A stretch of DNA of 8,895 nt from JAKEHA01 sp035687255 (GCA_035687255.1 DASRYI010000311.1:1-8895); one strand, 5' to 3'. Counted from the first letter of the stretch, positions 1 to 7,221 are shown. Translations and numbers: made by a program. Notes: generated by a model not told the origin, from the letters alone.

Positions 1-1479
1 GCGCTGGCACGGTGCCGGGACGCCGGGGCCGCCAACGCGCTGCTGCTCTCGGTCTACGATCCCGATACGCATGTGGCGGCCAACGCCATCTACGCGCTCG
101 AGAAGCAGGACCCGCTTCCGCGCACGTGTTCCACGGTGGTCACGTTTCTCGACAACACCGATCCGGTGGTGCGCATGGCGGCCGCACACACGCTGGGCGT
201 ACTCAAATGCAAGGAGGCCACGCAGGGGCTCATACACCGCCTGGCTGACGACGACGCGCGGGTGGTCATCGCGGCGGCCTTTGCGCTGGGCGAACTGCAG
301 GCGAAGGCGGCTCAACCCGCACTGGGAAAAGTGCTCACCACGCACAAGTCCCAGCTTGCCCGTGCCCAGGCAGCCATGGCGATGGAAAAGATCGCCGACA
401 ACGGGTCGCGGGATGCCCTGTCGCAGGGCCTGCTCGATCCCAGCGTCATGGTGCGCATTCAGTCCATCCGCGCCATGACGGCGGTGCTGCATGACAAGAG
501 CGAGATGTACATCGACGAAATGCGCGACGACGGCAACCGGCTGGTGCGCGTGGAAGCCGTTGAAGACATCGGGCGCGCGGGACTGGATTCGCACGTAAAG
601 GAGCTGGGCAAGATTGCGCGCGACGACAAGGATCCCATGATGCGCGTGGCGGCCATTGATGCGCTGGCCAACTTCAAGGACTCATCCATTCCCCTGCAGC
701 TGGTGCCGCTGCTGCTCGATCCCGACTTCACGGTGGCGGCGGCGTCCGCGAGCGCGCTGGCCAAACTGAAGTATCGCGCGGCGATTCCGCAGCTCGTGGA
801 CGCGTACTACACCGCGGGCGACCGCAACTTCGTGGACGTGGAACGCGCCGCCCTGCAGGCCCTGGCCGATCTCGACGCGCAGGAAGCGGACACGGTGATG
901 GTCCAGGCCATGTCGGACCCCGACATTCGCGTGCGCACGCTGGCATCCGAGACGCTGGTCAAGTTCGGGCAGACGCCGCCCCCCATGCAGACGCCGCGCC
1001 AGTTTGCGGAGGCCCGATTCGACCGTACCCGGCGCAAAGTGCTGGGACCGCCGCTGGGGCTGCGCCACGCGGTGATCAAAACCAGCCGCGGCGATATCGA
1101 CGTGGAGTTGTACGGCGATGACGCGATTCAGACCGTGACCAATTTCATCGCGTGGGCGCAGAAGGGCTTCTATCACAACCTGACAATTCACCGCGTGGTT
1201 CCCAATCACGTGGTGCAGGGCGGTGATCCGCGCGGCGACGGCAACGGCGACGCCGGCTACACGATTCCGGCCGAGGTGTCACAGTACCGTTTCGACGAGG
1301 GATATCTTGGCATTGCCGACGATGGCAAGGACACGGGCAGCTGCCAGTGGTTCATCACGCTGGTGCCGCGGCACCACCTGGACGGGCGCTACACGTTGTT
1401 CGGCCACGTGACCAAAGGCATGGACACGGTGTGGAAGCTCGACCAGGGTGACACGTTCGACGTGAAGGTTCTGGACTAG
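1..1479 (+). CDS. HEAT-repeat protein with C-terminal cyclophilin-type peptidyl-prolyl isomerase (5' partial)
   Basis: The frame is open from the first base, so the true start lies outside the window; 492 residues are visible. Roughly residues 12-330 form about ten HEAT/PBS-lyase-like helical repeats of about 31 residues, with recurring patterns such as DPxxxVRxxAxxAL. These repeats normally make a curved protein-binding scaffold. After a proline-rich linker, residues 356-492 are a cyclophilin domain, recognisable by HRVVPNHVVQGGDPRGDG, CQWFI and LDGRYTLFG. Cyclophilins catalyse cis-trans isomerisation of Xaa-Pro bonds during folding. Aligned by eye to human cyclophilin A, Arg55 (R398), Gln63 (Q406) and Phe113 (F451) are kept, while Phe60, Met61, Trp121 and His126 become H403, V404, H459 and Y464. 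The likely role is a folding catalyst delivered by the HEAT scaffold, but the location is unknown because any signal peptide is missing. The gene converges on the NUDIX gene, and their stops share a CTAG. Confidence 0.93.
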   Translation, partial: ALARCRDAGAANALLLSVYDPDTHVAANAIYALEKQDPLPRTCSTVVTFLDNTDPVVRMAAAHTLGVLKCKEATQGLIHRLADDDARVVIAAAFALGELQAKAAQPALGKVLTTHKSQLARAQAAMAMEKIADNGSRDALSQGLLDPSVMVRIQSIRAMTAVLHDKSEMYIDEMRDDGNRLVRVEAVEDIGRAGLDSHVKELGKIARDDKDPMMRVAAIDALANFKDSSIPLQLVPLLLDPDFTVAAASASALAKLKYRAAIPQLVDAYYTAGDRNFVDVERAALQALADLDAQEADTVMVQAMSDPDIRVRTLASETLVKFGQTPPPMQTPRQFAEARFDRTRRKVLGPPLGLRHAVIKTSRGDIDVELYGDDAIQTVTNFIAWAQKGFYHNLTIHRVVPNHVVQGGDPRGDGNGDAGYTIPAEVSQYRFDEGYLGIADDGKDTGSCQWFITLVPRHHLDGRYTLFGHVTKGMDTVWKLDQGDTFDVKVLD

Positions 1480-1985
1480 CGGGGCGCAAACGTCCGCCGG
1501 ATATCGGCGATGGCCTGGACGTGCGCCTTGAAGGCGATGTCGTCCGGCGTGGCGTCGAGCGGAAAGAAGCGGGCGTCGCTGGCATCGTCGCCGGCACGCA
1601 GTTCCCCCCCGACGCGGCGCGCCAGATACAGCAGCAGCACCACCTGGACGCGCGGATCGTCCATGGCCATGTAGGCCCCGAACAATCGGGTGAGCTCCAC
1701 GCGCAGGCCGGTTTCTTCGAGGGTTTCCCGGATGGCGCACTGCTCCACGTGCTCGTCGTACTCGACAAACCCCGCCGGCAGTGTCCACCGTCCCGCGCGC
1801 GGTTCGAACTTGCGCTGCACCAGCAGCAGTCCTCCCGCTTCCACCAGCACCACCCCCGCCGCCGGCGCCGGATTGCGATAGGCCACGTGCCCGCAACGCT
1901 CGCACACCGCGCGCTCGTGATGATCGATGGTGCGAACCGTCATCGGCCCGCCGCACACCTCGCAGAACCGGGCGTGTTCTCTCAT
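1476..1985 (-). CDS. NUDIX hydrolase with N-terminal zinc ribbon
   Basis: Predicted to hydrolyse a nucleoside diphosphate linked to another moiety (for example ADP-ribose, a dinucleotide or an oxidised nucleotide); the substrate cannot be read from sequence. Residues 7-39 are a short zinc ribbon with C8xxC11 and C28xxC31 followed by YRNP, as in the Nudix_N_2 type. Residues 72-94 are a complete Nudix box (G-x5-E-x7-RETLEETGL), with E87, E90 and E91 as expected metal ligands. I chose the ATG at 1985, giving 169 residues, because it forms a 4-base ATGA overlap with the stop of the upstream metallopeptidase gene and begins just before the zinc ribbon. A GTG at 2012 would add nine residues, with no visible ribosome site. 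No clear Shine-Dalgarno precedes 1985 either, so translational coupling is likely. It is the last gene of the minus-strand run. Confidence 0.93.
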   Translation of the reverse strand: MREHARFCEVCGGPMTVRTIDHHERAVCERCGHVAYRNPAPAAGVVLVEAGGLLLVQRKFEPRAGRWTLPAGFVEYDEHVEQCAIRETLEETGLRVELTRLFGAYMAMDDPRVQVVLLLYLARRVGGELRAGDDASDARFFPLDATPDDIAFKAHVQAIADIRRTFAPR

Positions 1986-3241
1986 TTGCTGCGGTAGTTC
2001 TGGAGCAACCACAGTTTGAAGTTCGCTTCCGTCTTGTCCATGGGCTCCCCGTACACGGCTTCAAACCCCTTGGACACGGTCTGATACGAGTTCATTCCGT
2101 TGACAGAGGCGTAGAGATCCATGAGCTTCTGTTTGCCCCACTTTTCTTCCAGATACTTCACCAGCGCGGCCGCAGTCGGAATACTGGCTTTGGGATCGGT
2201 GCGGGCAAAGGTGTTGTAGTCGAAGAGCGAGATGAAGTCCGTCACCTTGTCCGCCTTTACCAGCATGCGCATGTGCTGGTCCAGAAGCGAGTTGGGCTCC
2301 TGATTCTGAACCCACAGCACCGTTCCCTCGGCAAGCGACCGGGGCGGCCGGCCGATGCGGTCGGTGATGAAGTGAATCAGTTCGTGGTCGTCGTAGGGGC
2401 GGATGGTGTGCAATTCATAATCGTCCCAGCTGACGTACATATCGCCTTTGATGCTGTTCATCTTCCGGATGGTGAGGGAATCCGGATAGAAGAAGTAATT
2501 GATAACAACGTCGCTCTTGACGCCCAGGATGGCCGCGTCGACGTCGAAGAGCTGCTGCTGGTGCTGGACGGCGCCCTGCGGCATGGGATGGCCGGGCAGC
2601 CAGTGGAACACGTAGTTCCTGGTGGTCTGGGTCTCCCACGGAGTGGGTTTGGGAATTTCCAGCGACACGTTGTCGAACCACGCCTGGCCGTTCATTCCCA
2701 GCACACACGACACCGCGATGTAGTGGGTTCCATCCGGAACCGGGAACGTGTACGACTGCTCCTCCCACGGAAACGTGCCCGGCCGCAGCGGCGTGCGCCG
2801 GTCGGCCCGCCGTTCCACCTGGAAGCGATGGTGATCCTTGTCATAGAAGGTCAGCAGGAAATTGCACATGGCGTACTGTTCCGCCTTGTAGTGCACGTCG
2901 TCCCCCTGGATCCATCCACGCACGCGCGCGTGTCCCGCACCCACCACTTTTACTTCCTGCTGCAGCAAGTACCAGCGCCGCGTGCCCGGATCGCCCCGGA
3001 AGTACCAGGAACGCTTGCCGTCCTGGGCCAGCGTATCCACGCCGTAGGTCACCGTGGGGTCGTCGGGAGAACCAAGAAACAGCACCAGCTTCCAGTCCTT
3101 GGGAATTCCATCGCGTCCGACTTTCTCGAACGAGGGATTCTTGAGCAGGTTGGTGTCGTACTTCGGCGAGTTGTCGCAGGCGGCGACTGCAATCATGATC
3201 AAGATCGAGACCGCCCACACGCCCTGTTTGATGCCCTTCAT
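1982..3241 (-). CDS. Lipoprotein with jelly-roll-like domain and HExxH (gluzincin-like) metallopeptidase domain
   Basis: A 419-residue predicted lipoprotein. Residues 1-21 are a signal peptide ending in lipobox VAAC with Cys22 as the lipidation site; the next residue is Asp. Residues about 31-196 look like a carbohydrate-binding or galactose-binding-like beta-sandwich, opening with NLLKNPSFE and closing with AWFDNVSLEI. Residues about 205-419 resemble the peptidase MA-like group. HELIH at 286-290 gives two zinc ligands and the catalytic Glu287; E305, in LAEG, is the likely third ligand. The C-terminal YLEEKWG...FEAVYG...LWLLQNY pattern also fits. The expected activity is zinc-dependent peptide cleavage at the cell envelope; the substrate is unknown. 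The start at 3241 is supported by a GGAG seven bases upstream and by the signal peptide; the frame continues to 3310 without support. The gene lies 16 bases after the secreted protein gene and overlaps the NUDIX gene by four. Confidence 0.78.
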   Translation of the reverse strand: MKGIKQGVWAVSILIMIAVAACDNSPKYDTNLLKNPSFEKVGRDGIPKDWKLVLFLGSPDDPTVTYGVDTLAQDGKRSWYFRGDPGTRRWYLLQQEVKVVGAGHARVRGWIQGDDVHYKAEQYAMCNFLLTFYDKDHHRFQVERRADRRTPLRPGTFPWEEQSYTFPVPDGTHYIAVSCVLGMNGQAWFDNVSLEIPKPTPWETQTTRNYVFHWLPGHPMPQGAVQHQQQLFDVDAAILGVKSDVVINYFFYPDSLTIRKMNSIKGDMYVSWDDYELHTIRPYDDHELIHFITDRIGRPPRSLAEGTVLWVQNQEPNSLLDQHMRMLVKADKVTDFISLFDYNTFARTDPKASIPTAAALVKYLEEKWGKQKLMDLYASVNGMNSYQTVSKGFEAVYGEPMDKTEANFKLWLLQNYRSK

Positions 3242-3248
3242 TTGCAAA

Positions 3249-3252
3249 CTCC
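3249..3252 (-). promoter_or_regulatory. Ribosome binding site that fixes the metallopeptidase start
   Basis: Read on the minus strand this is GGAG, with seven bases (TTTGCAA) before the ATG at 3241. It lies in the 16-base gap after the upstream stop codon. It supports the start that gives a clean lipoprotein signal peptide over the longer frame beginning at 3310. Confidence 0.7.
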
Positions 3253-3257
3253 GTCGA

Positions 3258-4028
3258 TCAAGAGGACTTCTTGCTGACCAGTTCGTAGTTGAACATGTTC
3301 TGTTGTGCACGCACGATCGTTCCCTGACTGTCGACCCACAGTGTGGCCGGCCCCAGCCGGTCGCGTTCCAGCTTGAACACCGAGGTCCTGGTCTTCTTCT
3401 TCATGACACTGATGGTCTCCGGGTCACCGAGACTGATCTGACCCGAGTGCACTTCCACTCCAACCGGGTCCAGCCACTGGAAGCGCTGGTTTCCGCCGGT
3501 CTCACGGTCGTACCAGAACAGCGTCTGATACAGATAACCAACCACGCCGAGATCTTCGATGGCCACGCCGGTGGGAACCACCAGCCGGCGCGAGCCGGCC
3601 ACGCCGCCCAGCGTGCTGGTGATCACGGCGACATTTGAGAACATCTCGACGTCAAGCTGATGCGCGATGCCCTTTCCATTCGGATCCGAGACATTCTTGG
3701 TCAGGTGCAGCGAACGCGGAAAATACGAGTCTTCCTCCACGGTCAGTTCGGCGTGTTGCTTCATGGTGACGCCGGGTCCGTAGGTCATTTCCGCATCGAT
3801 CGTGAACACCACGGTGTTGTTGTCGTAGGTCTTCTTCTCCACCGCCTCGTGCCCCATCTCCTTGTTGTTCTGCGTGATCGAGTATTCGGTGCGCAGCGTG
3901 GATTCCAGTTTGACCGGCTTCTTCTGGTGGGCCGGCATGCCGGCCGTGACTGCGGGCGCGGCGGCCAGGGCGAGCACGAGCACGGCGATTGCGCGCGTGG
4001 CGCGGTCAGGCAAGCTGCGAACGGACAT
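3258..4028 (-). CDS. Secreted beta-rich protein of unknown function
   Basis: A 256-residue protein I cannot assign to a named family. Residues 1-29 are a typical signal peptide: arginines near the N terminus, a hydrophobic stretch at about 13-24, and AVTA before Gly30, so it should be exported. The mature part of about 227 residues alternates short hydrophobic and polar stretches, suggesting mainly beta strands, and has no cysteine. Loosely it resembles periplasmic beta-sheet proteins such as DUF3108-like or LolA/LolB-fold proteins, but this is only an impression. The start at 4028 is preceded by AAAGGA at 4043-4038, nine bases upstream, and gives the signal peptide. It overlaps the 3' end of the tRNA-editing gene by 23 bases and is followed after 16 bases by the lipoprotein metallopeptidase. 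These two exported products are therefore probably made together. Confidence 0.82.
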   Translation of the reverse strand: MSVRSLPDRATRAIAVLVLALAAAPAVTAGMPAHQKKPVKLESTLRTEYSITQNNKEMGHEAVEKKTYDNNTVVFTIDAEMTYGPGVTMKQHAELTVEEDSYFPRSLHLTKNVSDPNGKGIAHQLDVEMFSNVAVITSTLGGVAGSRRLVVPTGVAIEDLGVVGYLYQTLFWYDRETGGNQRFQWLDPVGVEVHSGQISLGDPETISVMKKKTRTSVFKLERDRLGPATLWVDSQGTIVRAQQNMFNYELVSKKSS

Positions 4029-5193
4029 GTTCGGCCATCCTTTCCATGAAGGTCGCGACCTGTGCGGGATCCACCTTGACCTGCGCGAAGCCTCCCTTGC
4101 CACCACCGCTGCCGCCCAGTTCGCGCGCCAGCGCCGCCGCGTGCGTGGCGATGTCCAGCCCCAGCTCGTGCGAGGTGACACACACCACCGCGCCGTCGTC
4201 GGCGCCCACGATGGCGATGGTTCCGGCCGGCTTCTGGAGCTCGGTGGCGATGGCACGTGCCAGCGCCGGAGTGCTCTCGCGGTGGACCACGAGGCGGGGC
4301 CGGGACCCGTCATCGGAACCGAGCAGGCGCTCGCTTTCCGCCGCGGCCAGCCGCTGTACCAGCGCCTTTTCGCGCTTCATGCCGGCCTGGGCGTCGTCCA
4401 GCAGGCGCTCCACCTTCGCGCCCAGTTCCAGAGGGGCCGTGGTGAGGCGCCGGGAGAGTTCCTGCAGCACGGCGTGCTTGTCCCGGTAGTCCGCCAGCGC
4501 CCGGCCACCCACCTTGAAGTAGACGCGCTGAAATGTCTTCACCTTTTCGGTCTTTAACACCTTGACCATGCCCAGTTCGCCCGTCGATCTGACGTGCGTA
4601 CCGCAGCAGGGGATGATATCGAAGTCCCGGACCGTGACGATGCGCGCCTCGGTGACGCCCTCCGGCACCCTGCGGCGCAGCTCCGACATGTCGACTTCCC
4701 CGATGGGCATGGTGGTGATGTCGATGGGGCGGTTCTCGGCGATGATCTGATTGGCCAGGTCCTCGGCCCGGTTCAGGACGGCGGTGTCGGGGGCGGGGCC
4801 GTCGAGGTCGATGGTGCACGACTCCTCGCCCATGTGGAAGGACACCGTGTCGAGGCCGTCGGTCTGGATGAAGGCGCGAGAGAGGATGTGCTGGCCGGTG
4901 TGCTGCTGCATGTGGTCGAAGCGGCGGGGCCAGGAAATCACCCCGCGAAGCGGGGAACCTTTGTGGACCTCCCCGCTGACGACGTGCGTGACGGCATCGC
5001 CCTTCTCCTGAACGTCCGTCACATTGACCCCATTCAGCGTCCCGTGATCCGGAAGCTGTCCTCCCGACTCCGGGTAGAACAGTGTGCGGTCCAGAACGAC
5101 CGCCGTCACACCCGCCTCTGTCTGGCGTGTGTCGACCACGTTCGCCTCGAACACGGTGTCATAGCTGTGGTCGAGGTATAGCTTCTGTGTCAT
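4006..5193 (-). CDS. alaX: Alanyl-tRNA editing protein, AlaX-L type with DHHA1-like C-terminal domain
   Basis: Predicted to hydrolyse mischarged Ser- or Gly-tRNA(Ala) in trans, in the cytoplasm, backing up AlaRS proofreading. The 395-residue protein lacks the AlaRS aminoacylation domain. Residues 1-90 are the beta-barrel lead-in with FYPESGGQ at 39-46. The editing centre has HTGQHILS, giving H98 and H102, and CCGTH, giving C196 and H200, which together form the expected zinc site. Residues about 235-290 include a likely helical or coiled linker. Residues about 297-395 match a C-Ala/DHHA1-like domain, including the glycine-rich GGSGGGKGGFAQ at 360-371 seen in AlaRS C-termini, which helps bind the tRNA. 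The ATG at 5193 gives a normal family N terminus but has no obvious Shine-Dalgarno. It lies 35 bases after panD, too close for an obvious separate promoter. Confidence 0.94.
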   Translation of the reverse strand: MTQKLYLDHSYDTVFEANVVDTRQTEAGVTAVVLDRTLFYPESGGQLPDHGTLNGVNVTDVQEKGDAVTHVVSGEVHKGSPLRGVISWPRRFDHMQQHTGQHILSRAFIQTDGLDTVSFHMGEESCTIDLDGPAPDTAVLNRAEDLANQIIAENRPIDITTMPIGEVDMSELRRRVPEGVTEARIVTVRDFDIIPCCGTHVRSTGELGMVKVLKTEKVKTFQRVYFKVGGRALADYRDKHAVLQELSRRLTTAPLELGAKVERLLDDAQAGMKREKALVQRLAAAESERLLGSDDGSRPRLVVHRESTPALARAIATELQKPAGTIAIVGADDGAVVCVTSHELGLDIATHAAALARELGGSGGGKGGFAQVKVDPAQVATFMERMAEHVRSQLA

Positions 5194-5228
5194 GCGAACA
5201 AGAAAACGGAAGGCGGGCCGGAACCCGT

Positions 5229-5597
5229 CTACGTGGTTGCGAATGAGCGCCGCACCACCCGATTGTCCTCGTCCACCTGGACGATGCGCGGCGCGTGAGT
5301 ACGCGCCTCGGCCTCCGAGTAGTTGGCGAAGGAGAAGATGATCACGCGGTCGCCCACGTGGCCCAGACGGGCCGTGGCGCCGTTGAGCTCAATCCGCCCC
5401 GAGCGGGGCGGCGCCGGGATCACGTACGTCTCGAAGCGATCCCCGGTGTTCATGTTGGCCACCAGCACCTTTTCCCACTTCACGAGCCCGACTTCCTCCA
5501 TGAGGGCGCTGTCGATGACAATGCTGCCCTCGTAGTGCATGTCGACCCCGGTGACGGTGGCCTGGTGGATCTTGGATTTCATGAGAATGAGTTCCAT
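5229..5597 (-). CDS. panD: Aspartate 1-decarboxylase
   Basis: Converts L-aspartate to beta-alanine and CO2 in the cytoplasm, supplying the beta-alanine half of pantothenate and so coenzyme A. The 122-residue length is normal for the family (E. coli about 126). It is made as a proenzyme that cleaves itself at Gly24-Ser25 (YEGS), turning Ser25 into the pyruvoyl cofactor. Family residues K9, R54, T57 and Y58 are all present, as are the KSKIHQATVT opening and the NGA segment. The ATG at 5597 aligns with known PanD starts and has GGAGAGG a few bases upstream; Met6 is a poorer choice. A good promoter precedes it (5625-5653). No other pantothenate gene lies nearby. The product probably does not act with its neighbours directly. 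Confidence 0.97.
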   Translation of the reverse strand: MELILMKSKIHQATVTGVDMHYEGSIVIDSALMEEVGLVKWEKVLVANMNTGDRFETYVIPAPPRSGRIELNGATARLGHVGDRVIIFSFANYSEAEARTHAPRIVQVDEDNRVVRRSFATT

Positions 5598-5624
5598 GCG
5601 TGCCTCTCCGCAGTATCGGCGCCC

Positions 5625-5653
5625 ATCATACTAATTTTGAGGGGGTTGCACAA
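5625..5653 (-). promoter_or_regulatory. Sigma70-like promoter for panD and downstream genes
   Basis: On the minus strand, TTGTGC (5653-5648) and TATGAT (5630-5625) are separated by exactly 17 bases. The -10 matches the TATAAT consensus at five of six positions; the -35 keeps TTG. The spacer is AT-rich (CAAAATTAG next to the -10) in an otherwise GC-rich region. The predicted leader to the panD ATG is only about 20 bases and contains the GGAGAGG ribosome site. This would start a transcription unit running panD, alaX, secreted protein, metallopeptidase and NUDIX. Confidence 0.6.
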
Positions 5654-5681
5654 GCGCCGCGGGGTCAGCGTGGGGCGGCGC
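5654..5681 (-). terminator. GC hairpin over the lnt stop codon (weak terminator or attenuator candidate)
   Basis: Perfect 7-base arms, GCGCCGC and GCGGCGC, flank a 14-base loop. The lnt stop codon (5667-5665) lies in the loop, and the panD -35 begins directly after the hairpin. There is no run of T after it, only TTGTG, so it is at best a weak intrinsic terminator. It could equally be chance in GC-rich DNA. Confidence 0.28.
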
Positions 5682-7221
5682 GCCGGGACGCCAGCCATGC
5701 CGCCAGAAGCAGCAGCAGGCTTGCCAGGACCAGTGGCGAGTCCCCGTGGCGGGCGTAGAAGGTCACACCCGAGAGTTTGAGCACGGGCACAGTGATGACC
5801 CGCGTCTGGTTGAGCGGGATCATCTCGCGAACCTCCCCCGACGGCGCCACCACCATCGACACCCCGCTGTTGGCGCTGCGTACCAGGAAGCGGCGGAACT
5901 CCACCGCGCGCGCGATACACATCTGCGCGTGCTGGAACGGCCCCGGGGTGTTCCCAAACCAGCCGTCGTTGGTGATGTTGACGAAGAGCTGGGTGCCCTC
6001 GAGCACGCCCTCCCGGCACAGTTCGGGAAACACCGACTCGAAGCAGATCAGGGGCGTGAAGCGCACCGGTCCCGCGTCCAGCGGACGGCTGTCGGGACCG
6101 GCCTGGAAGTTGGCCTGTCCGAAGTTGATCTTGCGCAACCAGCGAAAGCGCGACGAGAGCGGCAACGACTCTCCGAACGGAAGCAGGTGGCGCTTGGCGT
6201 ACTTCTCAACGGTGCCGTCGGTACGAAACACGCCCGACGAATTGAAGATGTCGAGATCCTTGTTGGGCCCGGTGTACTTGTGGTCGAGAAAGCCGACGTA
6301 GATGGGCAGCTCGAGCCAGCGCGCCTCGCCCAGCAGTTCACTCTTATGCGTCGGGCTGTTCTCGATGAACATGGGCGCGCAGGTTTCCGGAAACACCACG
6401 AGTTGCGCGTGCTGGTCGTGCGCGATGCGCGCCTGCCGGTTGATCTGCGCCCATGACGAGTCGCGGAACTCGGGCTTCCACTTGATGGCAAGGTCGATGT
6501 TGGGCTGGGCGATGGCCACCCGCACCGTGTCCCCCGTCATGGCGTCCACCTGCTCCACACGCCGGTCCCCGTACAGATAGAGAGCGGACGCCAGCACGCA
6601 CGCCCCGATGGCGCACGCCGAGCGCGCGCGCGGACCGTGGGAAGCCACCATGCCCGCGACCAGCGCGTTGACGAGCACGATCACAAAGGAAAGCCCGTAC
6701 ACGCCCCACCATTCGGCGGACTGCAACAGCGACGGGTGATCGGACAGCGAGTAGCCGAGCAGGCCCCACGGGAACGCCAGTTCACCGCGGCAGCGCGCCA
6801 CCTCCAGCAGCACCCACACCGCCGGCGCGGACAGAATGAACGGCAGCGTACGCCAGCGCGACGCGTATGCCACCACCAGCAGATGGAAAGCGGGATAGAG
6901 CGCGAGATACAGCACCAGCAGCAGCAGTGCCGGCGTCATCAGCCAGGGAATGGTGACGTCCGCCGACGGAATCAGTTTGACGATCCACCACAGCATGCCC
7001 ACGAAGCAGGTGATTCCGAACAGGAACCCCGCGCGAAAGGCATCGCGCGGCGACGGGCGCACGTGCAGCAGCGCCCAGAACAGCGGAACCAGCGCCAGCA
7101 GGGACACTGGCCCGAGGGAAACCGTGGGGAAACAGAGCGTGGTGAGCGCGCCGGAAAGAACGGAGGGAACGAGAAGCGGAACCGGCGGGAGCACCCGTCC
7201 CGGGAAGATGCGAATTTTCAT
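5665..7221 (-). CDS. lnt: Apolipoprotein N-acyltransferase
   Basis: An inner-membrane enzyme that transfers an acyl chain from phospholipid to the N-terminal cysteine of diacylated lipoproteins, the last maturation step before sorting to the outer membrane. The protein has 518 residues, close to E. coli Lnt. Residues 1-215 hold several hydrophobic membrane segments with the conserved GELAFPWGLLGYS stretch at 146-158. Residues about 232-480 are the periplasmic nitrilase-fold domain with the Glu-Lys-Cys triad: E279 in FPET, K343 in YAKRHLLPFGE, C393 in LICFES. NDGWFG (418-423) and QHAQ...RAVEFRR are also present. A final hydrophobic segment lies near 495-510. The ATG at 7221 makes a 4-base ATGA overlap with the upstream oxidoreductase stop and gives a normal N terminus; the frame extends to 7338 but inside the neighbour. 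Two lipoproteins in the window are possible substrates. Confidence 0.97.
   Translation of the reverse strand: MKIRIFPGRVLPPVPLLVPSVLSGALTTLCFPTVSLGPVSLLALVPLFWALLHVRPSPRDAFRAGFLFGITCFVGMLWWIVKLIPSADVTIPWLMTPALLLLVLYLALYPAFHLLVVAYASRWRTLPFILSAPAVWVLLEVARCRGELAFPWGLLGYSLSDHPSLLQSAEWWGVYGLSFVIVLVNALVAGMVASHGPRARSACAIGACVLASALYLYGDRRVEQVDAMTGDTVRVAIAQPNIDLAIKWKPEFRDSSWAQINRQARIAHDQHAQLVVFPETCAPMFIENSPTHKSELLGEARWLELPIYVGFLDHKYTGPNKDLDIFNSSGVFRTDGTVEKYAKRHLLPFGESLPLSSRFRWLRKINFGQANFQAGPDSRPLDAGPVRFTPLICFESVFPELCREGVLEGTQLFVNITNDGWFGNTPGPFQHAQMCIARAVEFRRFLVRSANSGVSMVVAPSGEVREMIPLNQTRVITVPVLKLSGVTFYARHGDSPLVLASLLLLLAAWLASRRAAPR

Noticed and set aside
1781..3277. 498-codon open frame on the plus strand
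   Set aside because: It lies opposite the NUDIX and metallopeptidase genes, which have clear motifs and signal peptides. Its product is rich in His, Arg, Val and Pro without domains, typical of antisense frames in GC-rich DNA.
3242..3310. Longer N terminus for the metallopeptidase (start at 3310)
   Set aside because: It would overlap the upstream gene and displace the lipoprotein signal peptide. GGAG sits correctly for 3241.
4029..4313. Longer N terminus for the secreted protein (start at 4313)
   Set aside because: It would overlap the tRNA-editing gene by about 300 bases and bury the signal peptide. The start at 4028 has a good ribosome site.
5194..5228. Possible terminator between panD and the tRNA-editing gene
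   Set aside because: On the minus strand a 4-base CGGG/CCCG stem is followed some bases later by TTTTCTTG. The stem is too short and the T run too far away to support a call.
5193..5229. Functional link between beta-alanine made by PanD and the alanyl-tRNA editing protein
   Set aside because: The shared word alanine is tempting, but the known AlaX targets are Ser- and Gly-tRNA(Ala). Nothing in the sequence shows beta-alanine specificity.
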